Shown here piece after piece: positions 53,918-62,634 of a DNA stretch of 64,000 nucleotides. How positions within the stretch are numbered: the first letter of the stretch is position 1; each line of letters starts with the position of its first letter. The notes beneath the pieces were generated by a model. The model was not told the origin of the DNA. It did no database searches and saw only the letters and a program-made list of their open reading frames with translations. The position numbers and the translations under genes are program-made. The stretch is from NCBI GenBank assembly GCA_000209465.1, contig GL890584.1, positions 1-64,000 of the forward strand, given 5' to 3'. The DNA is from Lachnospiraceae oral taxon 107 str. F0167 (GTDB lineage Bacteria > Bacillota > Clostridia > Lachnospirales > Lachnospiraceae).

Positions 53918-54670
53918 CTATTCTCCCAGATATGCTGTAATTACTTCAGGATTATTAAGTACTTCACTTGGTATACCGCTTGCAAGCTCGGTACCGAAAT
54001 TTAACACTGTCAACTTCTCACAGATACCTGCAACAAGTTTCATATCATGCTCGATCAAAAGAATTGTCATATCATACATATCTCTGATTTTTCTGATAGT
54101 GTCCATAAGTTCTTCAGTCTCATTGGGATTCATGCCGGCTGCCGGCTCATCCAGCAAAAGTAAAGAAGGACTTGTTGCAAGCGCTCTTGCAATCTCAAGC
54201 TTTCTTTGATCACCATATGGCAGATTGCCTGATAATATATCTCTTTTTTCGCCCAGTGAAAACACCTCGAGTATTTCCATAGCCAAATCATCCATCTCTT
54301 TTTCTTTTTTTGAGAAACCGAACATATGAGTCATGGAAGTTATAAGAGGGTATTTTACTTTCTCATGCAATGCCACCTTGACATTGTCCAAAACAGACAT
54401 ATTTGAAAACAGTCTTATGTTCTGGAAAGTTCTTGCAATTCCAAGATTATTTATCTGTGTCGGAGTTTTTCCGTTTATAAGATTCCCATTAAGTCTTATA
54501 GTACCTCCGCTTGGCTTATATACTCCTGTTAAGAGGTTAAAAACCGTAGTCTTTCCTGCACCGTTCGGACCTATAAGACCATATAACATGCCCTTTTCTA
54601 TATTCAGATTAAAATTATCAACAGCCTTTAATCCTCCGAATTGTATTCCAAGATTTTTACACTCCAGCAT
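53918..54670 (-). CDS. livG: Branched-chain amino acid ABC transporter ATPase LivG
   Basis: ATPase of 250 residues. Walker A GPNGAGKTTVFNLLTG near 35-50, LivG-specific GIARTFQNIRLF near 78-89, signature LPYGDQRKLEIARALA near 150 and Walker B LLLLDEPAAGMNP near 173. The end contains the typical NPEVITAYLGE. It overlaps livM by 1 nt. Confidence 0.96.
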   Translation of the reverse strand: MLECKNLGIQFGGLKAVDNFNLNIEKGMLYGLIGPNGAGKTTVFNLLTGVYKPSGGTIRLNGNLINGKTPTQINNLGIARTFQNIRLFSNMSVLDNVKVALHEKVKYPLITSMTHMFGFSKKEKEMDDLAMEILEVFSLGEKRDILSGNLPYGDQRKLEIARALATSPSLLLLDEPAAGMNPNETEELMDTIRKIRDMYDMTILLIEHDMKLVAGICEKLTVLNFGTELASGIPSEVLNNPEVITAYLGE

Positions 54671-55629
54671 TAATCCTCCCTTCTAAGCTTTCTGAAGGTT
54701 TTATTCATTGATAAGCTATCTTTAAATTTACTGTTATTAAATATCATCATTAAAATAAGTACTATTGCATACAAAAGCATTCTAAGATTATCCGCGCCTC
54801 TTAAAAACTCAGGTAAAACTGTAAGTATTATAGCGGATATTATGGAGCCCGGAATATTTCCCATACCTCCAAGTACTACAAATACAAGTATTTCAATAGA
54901 TTTATTATAATCAAATATATTCGGCTTTATAATACCTACATTATGCGCATACAAAGCACCTGCAAGTCCGGCAAAGCCCGCCGCTATCACAAATGCGCTT
55001 ACTTTATACTTACTTATCTTTATTCCTATGGATTCCGCCGCAATATCATTGTCACGAATAGACTTTATTGCTCTTCCATCTCTTGAATTTATCAGATTTG
55101 AAATAAGCACAATACATATCACCATAATGATGAAAACAACCGTAAAATTATTATAATCGGAATATACGGGAATTTTACTGAGTCCCTTTGAGCCTCCTGT
55201 AATATCCAAATAATTTATAACGGACTTTATTATTTCACCAAAAGCAAGTGTTACAATAGCAAGATAATCTCCTCTAAGTCTAAGCACCGGCACACCGATT
55301 AAAAATCCGAATACCGCCGCCATAATACCTCCACAAATCAAAGCTGTTAAAAATGATAATGCCGGAGGCAAAAAACCTGTATTTATTGATATCAAAGCAC
55401 TAATATATGCGCCTATTGACATAAATCCCGCATGACCGAGTGATAACTCTCCCAAAAATCCCGTTACCAGATTCAATGATACTGCCAGCATAATATTTAC
55501 ACATATAGGAACTATCAATGATTTATACTGTCTGCTAAGTATTCCTGAGTTTATCAATGCAAAAACCGCTGCATAGGCAAGTAACATTATTGCTATATTA
55601 AATATTGTTTTTTTATTTAATGCCTTCAT
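54670..55629 (-). CDS. livM: Branched-chain amino acid ABC transporter permease LivM
   Basis: Membrane permease of 319 residues with about nine helices. LGELSLGHAGFMSIGAYISAL near 54-74, RGDYLAIVTLAFGEIIKSV near 120-138 and the EAA-like SIRDNDIAAESIGI near 190 match LivM. It dimerises with LivH in the membrane. Confidence 0.95.
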   Translation of the reverse strand: MKALNKKTIFNIAIMLLAYAAVFALINSGILSRQYKSLIVPICVNIMLAVSLNLVTGFLGELSLGHAGFMSIGAYISALISINTGFLPPALSFLTALICGGIMAAVFGFLIGVPVLRLRGDYLAIVTLAFGEIIKSVINYLDITGGSKGLSKIPVYSDYNNFTVVFIIMVICIVLISNLINSRDGRAIKSIRDNDIAAESIGIKISKYKVSAFVIAAGFAGLAGALYAHNVGIIKPNIFDYNKSIEILVFVVLGGMGNIPGSIISAIILTVLPEFLRGADNLRMLLYAIVLILMMIFNNSKFKDSLSMNKTFRKLRRED

Positions 55630-55636
55630 ACTACAC

Positions 55637-56518
55637 CTATACCTTTACAATCTTTCTCTTGCCAAGAAGTCCTGAAGGTCTGAATAAAAGTACCACTATC
55701 AAAACTCCAAACACGATAGCATCCGCAAGCTCCGTTGAAATATATGCCTTTGATACACTTTCAATAAGACCAAGTAGTATACCTCCAAGCATTGCTCCCG
55801 GAATACTTCCTATACCTCCAAGAACCGCCGCAACGAATGCCTTTATACCCGGCAATGCACCGAGAGTAGGTCTCATTGACTGATACTGACTTATATATAA
55901 AATTCCGGCTACAGCCGCAAGTGCGGAACCGATGGCAAAGGTCATGGAAATAGTACTGTTTACATTTATTCCCATAAGTTCTGCCGCACCCTTATCTTCT
56001 GAAACAGCCCTCATAGCTGAACCCAGCTTTGTTTTATTAATAAATAATGTAAGTAAAATCATTGCTATAGCGGTAACTGCAAGAGTAACCAAAGTAATAC
56101 TTGAAATTACAACAGGTCCAAGCTTAATATTTACATTCGGAATCACAGACTGAAAAGGAATCGGTGTCGATCCGAAAAATAATAAAGAACTGCTTTGCAA
56201 AAAGAAACTCATACCTATGGCAGTAATCAAAACTGCAAGAGGCGGAGCCTTTCTAAGCGGTTTATATGCGATTTTTTCAATTAAAACTCCCAAAACGGAG
56301 CATACAATAACAGTTATTAAAAGTGCTGCAGGAACCGGCAATCCCAATACTGATATACTAAAATAAAGAGCATATGCCCCCACCATTATTATATCTCCAT
56401 GAGCAAAATTTATCATTTTTGCTATACCGTATACCATTGTGTAACCGATAGCAATCAATGCATAAATGCTTCCTGTCCTCAATCCGTTTATTAACTGTTC
56501 AATAAAGTTAATTAACAT
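55637..56518 (-). CDS. livH: Branched-chain amino acid ABC transporter permease LivH
   Basis: Membrane permease of 293 residues. It starts INFIEQLINGLRTGSIYALIA and includes GYTMVYGIAKMINFAHGDI near 26-44, RAVSEDKGAAELMGINV near 180 and GIKAFVAAVLGGIGSIPGAM near 223-242, all typical of LivH. It is separated from livJ by a hairpin-rich gap of 120 bp. Confidence 0.95.
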   Translation of the reverse strand: MLINFIEQLINGLRTGSIYALIAIGYTMVYGIAKMINFAHGDIIMVGAYALYFSISVLGLPVPAALLITVIVCSVLGVLIEKIAYKPLRKAPPLAVLITAIGMSFFLQSSSLLFFGSTPIPFQSVIPNVNIKLGPVVISSITLVTLAVTAIAMILLTLFINKTKLGSAMRAVSEDKGAAELMGINVNSTISMTFAIGSALAAVAGILYISQYQSMRPTLGALPGIKAFVAAVLGGIGSIPGAMLGGILLGLIESVSKAYISTELADAIVFGVLIVVLLFRPSGLLGKRKIVKV

Positions 56519-56591
56519 CTTTTTACCCCTCTTTACCTAAACTACGGAAAACCCCTACCACATGCTAGAAGCTTTCCGAGGTCTATGTCAG

Positions 56592-56625
56592 AAAAAGAGG
56601 ATGGGACAATAATCCCGTCCTCTTT
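56592..56625 (-). terminator. Hairpin between livJ and livH, probable partial terminator
   Basis: Minus-strand AAAGAGGAcGGGA and TCCCaTCCTCTTT arms form a 12-bp stem with one mismatch, ending in TTTTTC. Placed after the binding-protein gene, it would lower expression of the permease and ATPase genes relative to livJ. A second weaker hairpin (CGGAAA/TTTCCG) lies at 56545-56578. Confidence 0.75.
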
Positions 56626-56638
56626 AAAATTTCATAGA

Positions 56639-57838
56639 TTAATCAAAAAGCTTGTACTCGCCATTTGTTATAGTAACAAACTTAGGTTCTTTGTTCGGCT
56701 CACCGTCGGCATTAAATGAAACCTTACCTGTAATACCGTCAACCTCTATCTCAGTCATTGCCTTTATAAGGTCGGCACTCTCGATGCTGCCTGCCTTCTC
56801 CATAGCCGCCTTGATTACATATACCGTATCATAACCGTCAGCTGCGAACTGGTCAGGAGTTGCCTTATATGCAGTATCATACGCCTTTGTGAAATTAGCG
56901 GCTGAAGGATCTGTAGCTAAGAAAGGACTTAAGAATACAGCACCTTCAACAGCACTTTTATCTGTAACCTGAGCTAAAACTCCATCCCAACCGTCAGAAC
57001 CTACAAATGCCGCATCAATACCCTGCTGCTTTGCCTGCTGTACAATATATGCAGCGGCATCATAATATCCCGGTACAAATATAAGCTTTGCACCTGAAGA
57101 TTTTATCTGAGTCAACTGAGTTGTAAAGTCAACATCATCACTTGTAAATGACTGCTCATTTACAAGTAAATCAGCCTTTCCGTCAGCAGTTAATTCCTCC
57201 TTAAATGACTCATATACTCCTGTTGAGTACTCATCCGAGTTATTGTAAAGAACGGCAACACTCTCATATCCCTGTTCTACAACAAAATCGGCAATCATCT
57301 TTCCCTGAAGAGGATCTGTAAAGCAAAGTCTGAATACATTAGGGTTCTCTGTAATTGCCTTAGCGGAACCTGAAGGTGTAATCTGTAAAATATTGTCCTT
57401 TGCTGTTAAATCTGTAAGTGCAAGTGATGAACCGCTGGTTACAGCACCCATAAATACATTTATACCGCTGTCCATAAGGTTATTATAAGCATTTACCGCC
57501 TTATCTTCCTTAGCTTCATCATCCTGAAAGTTAAGTGCAAGCTTATATGTCTTATCTCCAACCTTTACACCGCCTGCCGCATTTATCTCATCAATAGCTA
57601 TAGTTGCACCGTTCTTTACAGAATTACCGTAAGAAGCTGCACTTCCTGTAAGCGGTCCTGTTGTACCGATTGTAAAAACATCACCATCCGCTGTTTCAGC
57701 CTTTGAGCCTGAATCTGCAGCTGCTGTCTCCGCCTTTGAGCCTGAATCCGCCCCTTTATCTGAACCTGAATTTCCACAAGCGCTCAAGGCCAATCCGAAA
57801 GTCAACGCAAGCGCCGACAATAATACTCTTTTTTTCAT
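56639..57838 (-). CDS. livJ: Branched-chain amino acid-binding lipoprotein
   Basis: Periplasmic-binding-fold lipoprotein of 399 residues. The signal peptide ends in lipobox LSAC with Cys21. The linker contains two near-identical copies of a GSKAETA-type segment (residues about 28-50). The mature domain starts DVFTIGTTGPLTGSAASYGN, standard for LivJ/LivK-type (Peripla_BP_6) proteins. FAADGYDTVYVIKAAMEKAGS near 340 and a C-terminal TITNGEYKLFD support this. Ligand is probably Leu, Ile or Val. It has a perfect consensus promoter. Confidence 0.94.
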   Translation of the reverse strand: MKKRVLLSALALTFGLALSACGNSGSDKGADSGSKAETAAADSGSKAETADGDVFTIGTTGPLTGSAASYGNSVKNGATIAIDEINAAGGVKVGDKTYKLALNFQDDEAKEDKAVNAYNNLMDSGINVFMGAVTSGSSLALTDLTAKDNILQITPSGSAKAITENPNVFRLCFTDPLQGKMIADFVVEQGYESVAVLYNNSDEYSTGVYESFKEELTADGKADLLVNEQSFTSDDVDFTTQLTQIKSSGAKLIFVPGYYDAAAYIVQQAKQQGIDAAFVGSDGWDGVLAQVTDKSAVEGAVFLSPFLATDPSAANFTKAYDTAYKATPDQFAADGYDTVYVIKAAMEKAGSIESADLIKAMTEIEVDGITGKVSFNADGEPNKEPKFVTITNGEYKLFD

Positions 57839-57876
57839 AAATCCTCCATAAACTTTAATTTTATAAAACTCATCTC

Positions 57877-57905
57877 ATTATATTTATTTCAAATACCTCT
57901 GTCAA
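57877..57905 (-). promoter_or_regulatory. Promoter of the liv operon
   Basis: Minus-strand TTGACA (57900-57905), 17-bp spacer, TATAAT (57877-57882). A perfect sigma-A consensus about 40 bp before livJ. Confidence 0.88.
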
Positions 57906-57966
57906 TAAACACCTGTAAAATATATATATTATTTTTTTATATCGCCTATAACATAAAGACATAATA

Positions 57967-58006
57967 AACCCCTATTACCCATAAAAAATATTGATAATAG
58001 GGGGTT
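57967..58006 (-). terminator. Terminator after nfnB
   Basis: Minus-strand AACCCCCTATTA and TAATAGGGGTT arms form an 11-12-bp stem with one bulge around a 17-nt loop, followed by TATTATG. It lies about 35 bp after the stop codon. Confidence 0.7.
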
Positions 58007-58039
58007 ATAATAAATATTTATATATTTCTCTACGACTGT

Positions 58040-59437
58040 TTACTCGGATTTTCCTGAAAGAAATTCATCAATTCCCCTTGCTCCGGCTCTTCCCGCCTCC
58101 ATTGCAAGGATAACTGTAGCAGCTCCTGTAACCGCATCTCCTCCGGCAAATACTCCCTTTCTTGAAGTTTGTCCGGTCTTTTCATCCGCCTCAATACATT
58201 TCCACTTATTTATTACAAGACCGTCTGTAGTTCTTGCGATAAGAGGATTAGGTGAAGTACCAAGTGACATAATAACAGTATCACAGTCAATGATAAACTC
58301 ACTTCCCTTTACCTCTACAGGTCTTCTTCTTCCGCTGGCATCAGGCTCTCCAAGTTCCATCTTTACAACCTTCATGCCCTTTACCCAACCTTTTTCATCT
58401 TCAAGGATTTCTACAGGATTTGTAAGAATATCAAATATGATACCCTCCTGCTTTGCATGGTGAACTTCCTCAACTCTCGCAGGCAGCTCGGCTTCACTTC
58501 TTCTGTAAATAACATGAACTTCCGCACCAAGTCTTAAAGCTGTTCTTGCGGCATCCATAGCAACATTTCCGCCACCTACAACGCATACCTTCTTACTCTT
58601 TATAATAGGTGTGTGATAGTCATCCCTGAAAGCCTTCATAAGGTTGTTTCTTGTCAGATACTCATTTGCCGAGAACACTCCGTTTGCATTCTCTCCGGGG
58701 ATACCCATAAACATAGGAAGTCCTGCACCTGAACCGATAAATACCGCATCAAATCCTTCCTCATTCAAAAGTTCATCTATAGTAACGGTTTTTCCGATAA
58801 TAACATCGGTTTCAATCTTTACACCGAGGTCGATAACATTTTGTATCTCAGGTAAAACAACTTCATCCTTTGGCAATCTGAACTCAGGAATTCCATAAAT
58901 CAAAACTCCACCCGGCTCATGTAATGCCTCAAATATTGTAACTTCATATCCAAGCTTTGCAAGGTCGCCGGCACAGCTGAGTCCTGCAGGACCTGAGCCT
59001 ATAACCGCCACTCTCTTACCGTTCTTATTCGGATTTGCCTTTGGCTTAATGCCCATCTTTCTTGCCGTATCGGCTACATATCTTTCAAGCTTACCTATGG
59101 AAACAGCCTCACCTCTGTTGCCTCTGATACATACACCTTCACACTGTGTTTCCTGAGGACATACTCTTCCGCATACGGCAGGCAATGAACTTGACTGTGC
59201 AATAACATCTGATGCACCTTCAATATTATCCTTTAATATCTCCTGAATAAATGCAGGAATATTTATAGATACGGGACAACCCTTTATACATTTTGCATTT
59301 TTACAATTAAAGCATCTGACAGCCTCTGCCATAGCTTCTTCCTTGGTATATCCAAGACATACCTCTTCAAAATTCTTAGCTCTTACTTCAGGCTCCTGCT
59401 CAGCAACAGCAACTTTTTTCCACATATCCTGTGCCAT
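58040..59437 (-). CDS. nfnB: NADH-dependent ferredoxin:NADP+ oxidoreductase, NfnB subunit (GltA-like)
   Basis: Flavoprotein of 465 residues, related to the small subunit of glutamate synthase. Two 4Fe-4S motifs lie at CFNCKNAKCIKGCP near 42-55 and CGRVCPQETQCEGVC near 90-104. The FAD site is VIGSGPAGLSCAGDLAKLG near 144-162, and the NADP site is VVGGGNVAMDAARTALRLG near 290-308. Paired with NfnA it couples reduced ferredoxin and NADH to make NADPH by electron bifurcation. There is no glutamate synthase large subunit gene here, which favours Nfn. It overlaps nfnA by 1 nt. Confidence 0.92.
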   Translation of the reverse strand: MAQDMWKKVAVAEQEPEVRAKNFEEVCLGYTKEEAMAEAVRCFNCKNAKCIKGCPVSINIPAFIQEILKDNIEGASDVIAQSSSLPAVCGRVCPQETQCEGVCIRGNRGEAVSIGKLERYVADTARKMGIKPKANPNKNGKRVAVIGSGPAGLSCAGDLAKLGYEVTIFEALHEPGGVLIYGIPEFRLPKDEVVLPEIQNVIDLGVKIETDVIIGKTVTIDELLNEEGFDAVFIGSGAGLPMFMGIPGENANGVFSANEYLTRNNLMKAFRDDYHTPIIKSKKVCVVGGGNVAMDAARTALRLGAEVHVIYRRSEAELPARVEEVHHAKQEGIIFDILTNPVEILEDEKGWVKGMKVVKMELGEPDASGRRRPVEVKGSEFIIDCDTVIMSLGTSPNPLIARTTDGLVINKWKCIEADEKTGQTSRKGVFAGGDAVTGAATVILAMEAGRAGARGIDEFLSGKSE

Positions 59438-60330
59438 TATTTGTCACCTCCACATACTCCACATCCGCCATGATGTGTATCGCCTTCTACAATCTTTAAA
59501 AGTTCTCTTCCTTCTTCCGATTTATAGATTTGTAATCTTTGAAGTGCCTCATTAAAATCAATTTCATGTGCATCAAACTCAGGTCCGTCAACACATGCAA
59601 ACTTAATTTCCTTTCCTACAGAAAGTCTGCAGGCACCGCACATACCTGTACCGTCCACCATAATGGTATTCATACTTGCAATTGTAGGTATGCCGAGTTC
59701 TTTTGTGAGGAGTGCCACAAATTTCATCATAATCATCGGACCTATAACTACGCAGTGATCATACTTCTTTCCTTCGTTTTCAACGAGATCTTTTACCTTG
59801 TCCGTTACGAGTCCCTTAAAGCCGTAAGAGCCGTCATCTGTACATACATATAAATTATCTGATACCGATTTAAGTTCATCTTCTAGAATTACAAAGTCTT
59901 TGCTCTTTGCACCTTGAACCACATCAGCCTTTATACCTCTTTCATGGAGCCACTTAACCTGTGGATAAACCGGAGCTGTTCCAAGTCCACCGGCCACAAA
60001 AAGGATCTTTTTCTTCTTCAATTCCTCTATGTCCTCTGAAATGAGATCACTTGCATTTCCAAGCGGTCCGACAAAGTCCATAAATTCATCTCCTTCATTT
60101 AATCCCTCTGTAATCAGCTTGGTTGAGCCGCCAATAACCTGAATAACTATAGTAACTGTACCCGCTTCACGGTCATAATCACAGATAGTTAAAGGAATTC
60201 TTTCTCCCTGCTTATCCTGTTTTACTATAACAAATTCTCCGGGAAGACATTTCGCTGCCACCCTTTTAGCCAAAACATCAAATAAATAGATGTTTTCAGC
60301 CAGCTTTCTTTTCTTTACAATAGGAAACAT
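59437..60330 (-). CDS. nfnA: NADH-dependent ferredoxin:NADP+ oxidoreductase, NfnA subunit
   Basis: FAD- and NAD-binding subunit of 297 residues. The FAD domain (about 1-95) has PGEFVIVKQDKQGERIPLT. The NAD domain contains KILFVAGGLGTAPVYPQVKW. The 2Fe-2S site is GTGMCGACRLSVG with CVDGPEFDAHEIDF. The protein ends in a Cys/His-rich tail, HHGGCGVCGG. I placed the start at the ATG at 60330 because GGAGGG precedes it by 9 nt and the protein then begins MFPIVKKRKL like other Nfn alpha subunits; the frame is open 28 codons further upstream. Confidence 0.92.
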   Translation of the reverse strand: MFPIVKKRKLAENIYLFDVLAKRVAAKCLPGEFVIVKQDKQGERIPLTICDYDREAGTVTIVIQVIGGSTKLITEGLNEGDEFMDFVGPLGNASDLISEDIEELKKKKILFVAGGLGTAPVYPQVKWLHERGIKADVVQGAKSKDFVILEDELKSVSDNLYVCTDDGSYGFKGLVTDKVKDLVENEGKKYDHCVVIGPMIMMKFVALLTKELGIPTIASMNTIMVDGTGMCGACRLSVGKEIKFACVDGPEFDAHEIDFNEALQRLQIYKSEEGRELLKIVEGDTHHGGCGVCGGDK

Positions 60331-60370
60331 ATTGTTTATCCCTCCAAAATTAGATAAAATCTCACCCTTA

Positions 60371-60399
60371 ATATTAACATAAAAAAACAAAAAAACCAA
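60371..60399 (-). promoter_or_regulatory. Putative promoter of nfnAB
   Basis: Minus-strand TTGGTT (60394-60399), 17-bp spacer, TAATAT (60371-60376), about 40 bp before nfnA. The -35 match is fair only. Confidence 0.5.
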
Positions 60400-60471
60400 C
60401 CTAAATAAAAGCAATATATAAGAACAGTTCGTTATTTTTTTAGCTATTTTAACACTAAATGTTATGTTTTG

Positions 60472-61497
60472 CTACCTGTTCATTTCAGACTTATAACCCT
60501 CAGTCATATTATGATCCGCTATAATAGCATCTATATCATGCAGATTTGATGACGGAACATCTCCCGGTATTGTGTTTTTTACCGCCGAATATGCATTTCC
60601 ATAGGCAAGAGCTTTTTCGCAGTCAAGTCTGTAATGTAAAAGTCCGTAAAGTGTTCCGGCAATATATGCATCACCGCTTCCTATTCTGTCCACCACATCA
60701 ATAGCCTTATAAGGTTCTTCGGTATAATATTTATCCTGATATGCATTGTATATCACCGAGCCGAAATCATGTACCTTTGGTGAATGTACCACTCTCTGTG
60801 TGGATGCAACTATTGATATCGGATATTCATCGGTAAAGGATTTCATCATCTCCCTTACATTCCCTTCTTTTCCAAATGTAAGTCTTGCCGTATCCTCGGA
60901 GCAAAAGAATATATCCACATATGGCAATATTCTCTCTATCACCTCTCTTGCTTTTTCTCCCGACCATAGATTTGCTCTGAAATTTACATCAAATGATATA
61001 ATGGAGCCGTTTTTCTTAAACTTTTTTATCATTTCAACAGCTGTTTCTCTTGAGTTTTCACAGAGTGCCAATGTAATGCCCGTGGTATGAAAACAGGTGG
61101 TTGATTTATACATACTCTCAGGAAACTCCTTACTGCTTATCGTCTCAAAACAGGTATTTTTTCTATCATATATTACATTGGGCTTTCTTGGATATGCTCC
61201 GTTTTCATAAAAATAAATACCGACTCTTGCATCCTTATCCGTATCATAGATTATAAAATCATCACTTATGCCATAGGATCTGACAGTATTTTTTATATAT
61301 GCGCCCATTTCATGTGCCGGAAGCTTTGTAATAACACCTGTTTTAAGTCCAAGCAGTGAAGCTCCGACCGCTACATTCAGCTCCGCCCCTCCTACCTGTC
61401 TGATGAGTGTATCTCCTCTGGTAAGTCTGTCATCCCTGACAGGTGAAAGTCTTAGCAACGCCTGTCCTAAGGTCAACAAATCAAATGTCTTCTCCAT
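60472..61497 (-). CDS. PfkB-family sugar kinase, 2-keto-3-deoxygluconate kinase-like
   Basis: Ribokinase-superfamily kinase of 341 residues. FDLLTLGQALLRLSP and QVGGAELNVAVGASLLGLKTG (about 34-54) form the sugar-binding N-terminus. The anion hole and catalytic base are in VVDRIGSGDAYIAGTLYG near 263-280 (DxxGSGD with Asp as base). SFDVNFRANLW near 172 is typical of KdgK/IolC-like members. The likely substrate is 2-keto-3-deoxygluconate, but no pectin or glucuronate genes are near. It is the last gene downstream of folA, 17 bp away. Confidence 0.85.
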   Translation of the reverse strand: MEKTFDLLTLGQALLRLSPVRDDRLTRGDTLIRQVGGAELNVAVGASLLGLKTGVITKLPAHEMGAYIKNTVRSYGISDDFIIYDTDKDARVGIYFYENGAYPRKPNVIYDRKNTCFETISSKEFPESMYKSTTCFHTTGITLALCENSRETAVEMIKKFKKNGSIISFDVNFRANLWSGEKAREVIERILPYVDIFFCSEDTARLTFGKEGNVREMMKSFTDEYPISIVASTQRVVHSPKVHDFGSVIYNAYQDKYYTEEPYKAIDVVDRIGSGDAYIAGTLYGLLHYRLDCEKALAYGNAYSAVKNTIPGDVPSSNLHDIDAIIADHNMTEGYKSEMNR

Positions 61498-61514
61498 TTT
61501 TCCACCTCACAATG

Positions 61515-62009
61515 CTAAATTCTTTTATACAACCTAAATGTGTATGGAATATCGAAATAAGTCTCTTCTTCCGTTTCCAAAACAAGCTTCCAATCCTTAT
61601 CAATATCCAAATTCACAAAATATCTGTCAGCTTCGTACTCATAATCAATATATGTAACATGTGCAACATCACAATAGGGCAAGAAATCCTTATATATACT
61701 TTCTCCCCCTATCACAAAAACATCTTTATCCTCTATATTATTTTCTCTTAGATATTTAATACATGAATCCACACTGTTCAAAACTATGGCACCTTTTACT
61801 TTAAAGTTTTCATCCCTTGATAAAACAATATTTGTTCTTTCCGGCAAAACTTGAGCCCCCGGAAGTGCTAATAATGTATTATGTCCCATTATTATCACCT
61901 TTCCGATAGTCTCCTCTCTAAAAAGCTTTTTATCTCTGGGGATTGAAACCAAAAGTTTCCCCTTGTTTCCTATACCCCATTTTTTATCCACCGCAACGAT
62001 TAAATTCAT
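61515..62009 (-). CDS. folA: Dihydrofolate reductase
   Basis: NADPH-dependent reductase of 164 residues. MNLIVAVDKKWGIGNKGKL carries the substrate loop. IPRDKKLFREETIGK contains the active-site acid (Asp in place of the more usual Glu/Asp pattern) and VIIMGHNTLLALPG is the NADPH-binding segment, where Arg of the usual MGRKT is replaced by His. DVFVIGGESIYKDFLPY near 94-110 is the second NADPH loop. It lies 1 nt after the ThyX-like gene, suggesting joint function in thymidylate synthesis. Confidence 0.93.
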   Translation of the reverse strand: MNLIVAVDKKWGIGNKGKLLVSIPRDKKLFREETIGKVIIMGHNTLLALPGAQVLPERTNIVLSRDENFKVKGAIVLNSVDSCIKYLRENNIEDKDVFVIGGESIYKDFLPYCDVAHVTYIDYEYEADRYFVNLDIDKDWKLVLETEEETYFDIPYTFRLYKRI

Positions 62010-62010
62010 C

Positions 62011-62634
62011 CTATTCCTCAGCTATAATAATTTCCTTTGCATACGGCAATGTCTTTATCCACTCGCAAAAGCTTCTCCACTCATCAAGCTTATGATTTTT
62101 TCTTGATTTATATATATTTACAAGAGTTTCATAGTTCAGTGTACAGGTTCTCATCTGATTATAGCTTGAAGGTAAAAGCTGTATAAGATCATACCACAAT
62201 GCTTTATCTTTTTTCTCTATATATTCAAGTCTTATTTTTTCCAATTCATTTACAATATTCTTTAATATATTAAGTCCGTTCTCACTTAGATGATCATGTG
62301 AGAAATCATTTATTTCAAAAGGTTTTGAATGAATCTTATGCATTGTGGAAGTGGAGTTGGCAACCGTAGCAACCTTATAAGTATCATATTCCTTCCACCA
62401 GTAAAGCGGAGCGGTTATATCCACTGAGAGCATTATCTGCCTTATAAATTTTCTATGATCGCTTGTCCCCGCATTTCTAAGTCTCTTTGCAAGTGAAAGA
62501 TCATTCTCTCCCAGAATATATTGACCTTTATCATCATAATAGCTGTCCGATTTTTCCCATGAATTCATGGGATTTCTCGCTCCCCTCATGGCATTTTCAA
62601 AATTCATCACATAACATTTATCAAAATCTATCAT
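62011..62634 (-). CDS. Divergent ThyX-like (flavin-dependent thymidylate synthase fold) protein
   Basis: Protein of 207 residues, which I align by eye with ThyX. AGTSDHRKFIRQIMLS (55-70) followed by VDITAPLYWWKEYDTYK (71-87) corresponds to the ThyX strand-helix that carries FHVKAPIFVARQWFRHR. LLPSSYNQMRTCTLNYETL (153-171) and the following KSRKNHKLDEW match the ThyX LPLNLYTRFFWTVNARSLM and the conserved R(x)nQW region. The catalytic RHR-x7-S motif is not conserved, so substrate handling must differ or be lost. The gene overlaps the NUDIX gene by 14 nt and is 1 nt from folA. No canonical thyA or thyX is in this window. Confidence 0.65.
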   Translation of the reverse strand: MIDFDKCYVMNFENAMRGARNPMNSWEKSDSYYDDKGQYILGENDLSLAKRLRNAGTSDHRKFIRQIMLSVDITAPLYWWKEYDTYKVATVANSTSTMHKIHSKPFEINDFSHDHLSENGLNILKNIVNELEKIRLEYIEKKDKALWYDLIQLLPSSYNQMRTCTLNYETLVNIYKSRKNHKLDEWRSFCEWIKTLPYAKEIIIAEE

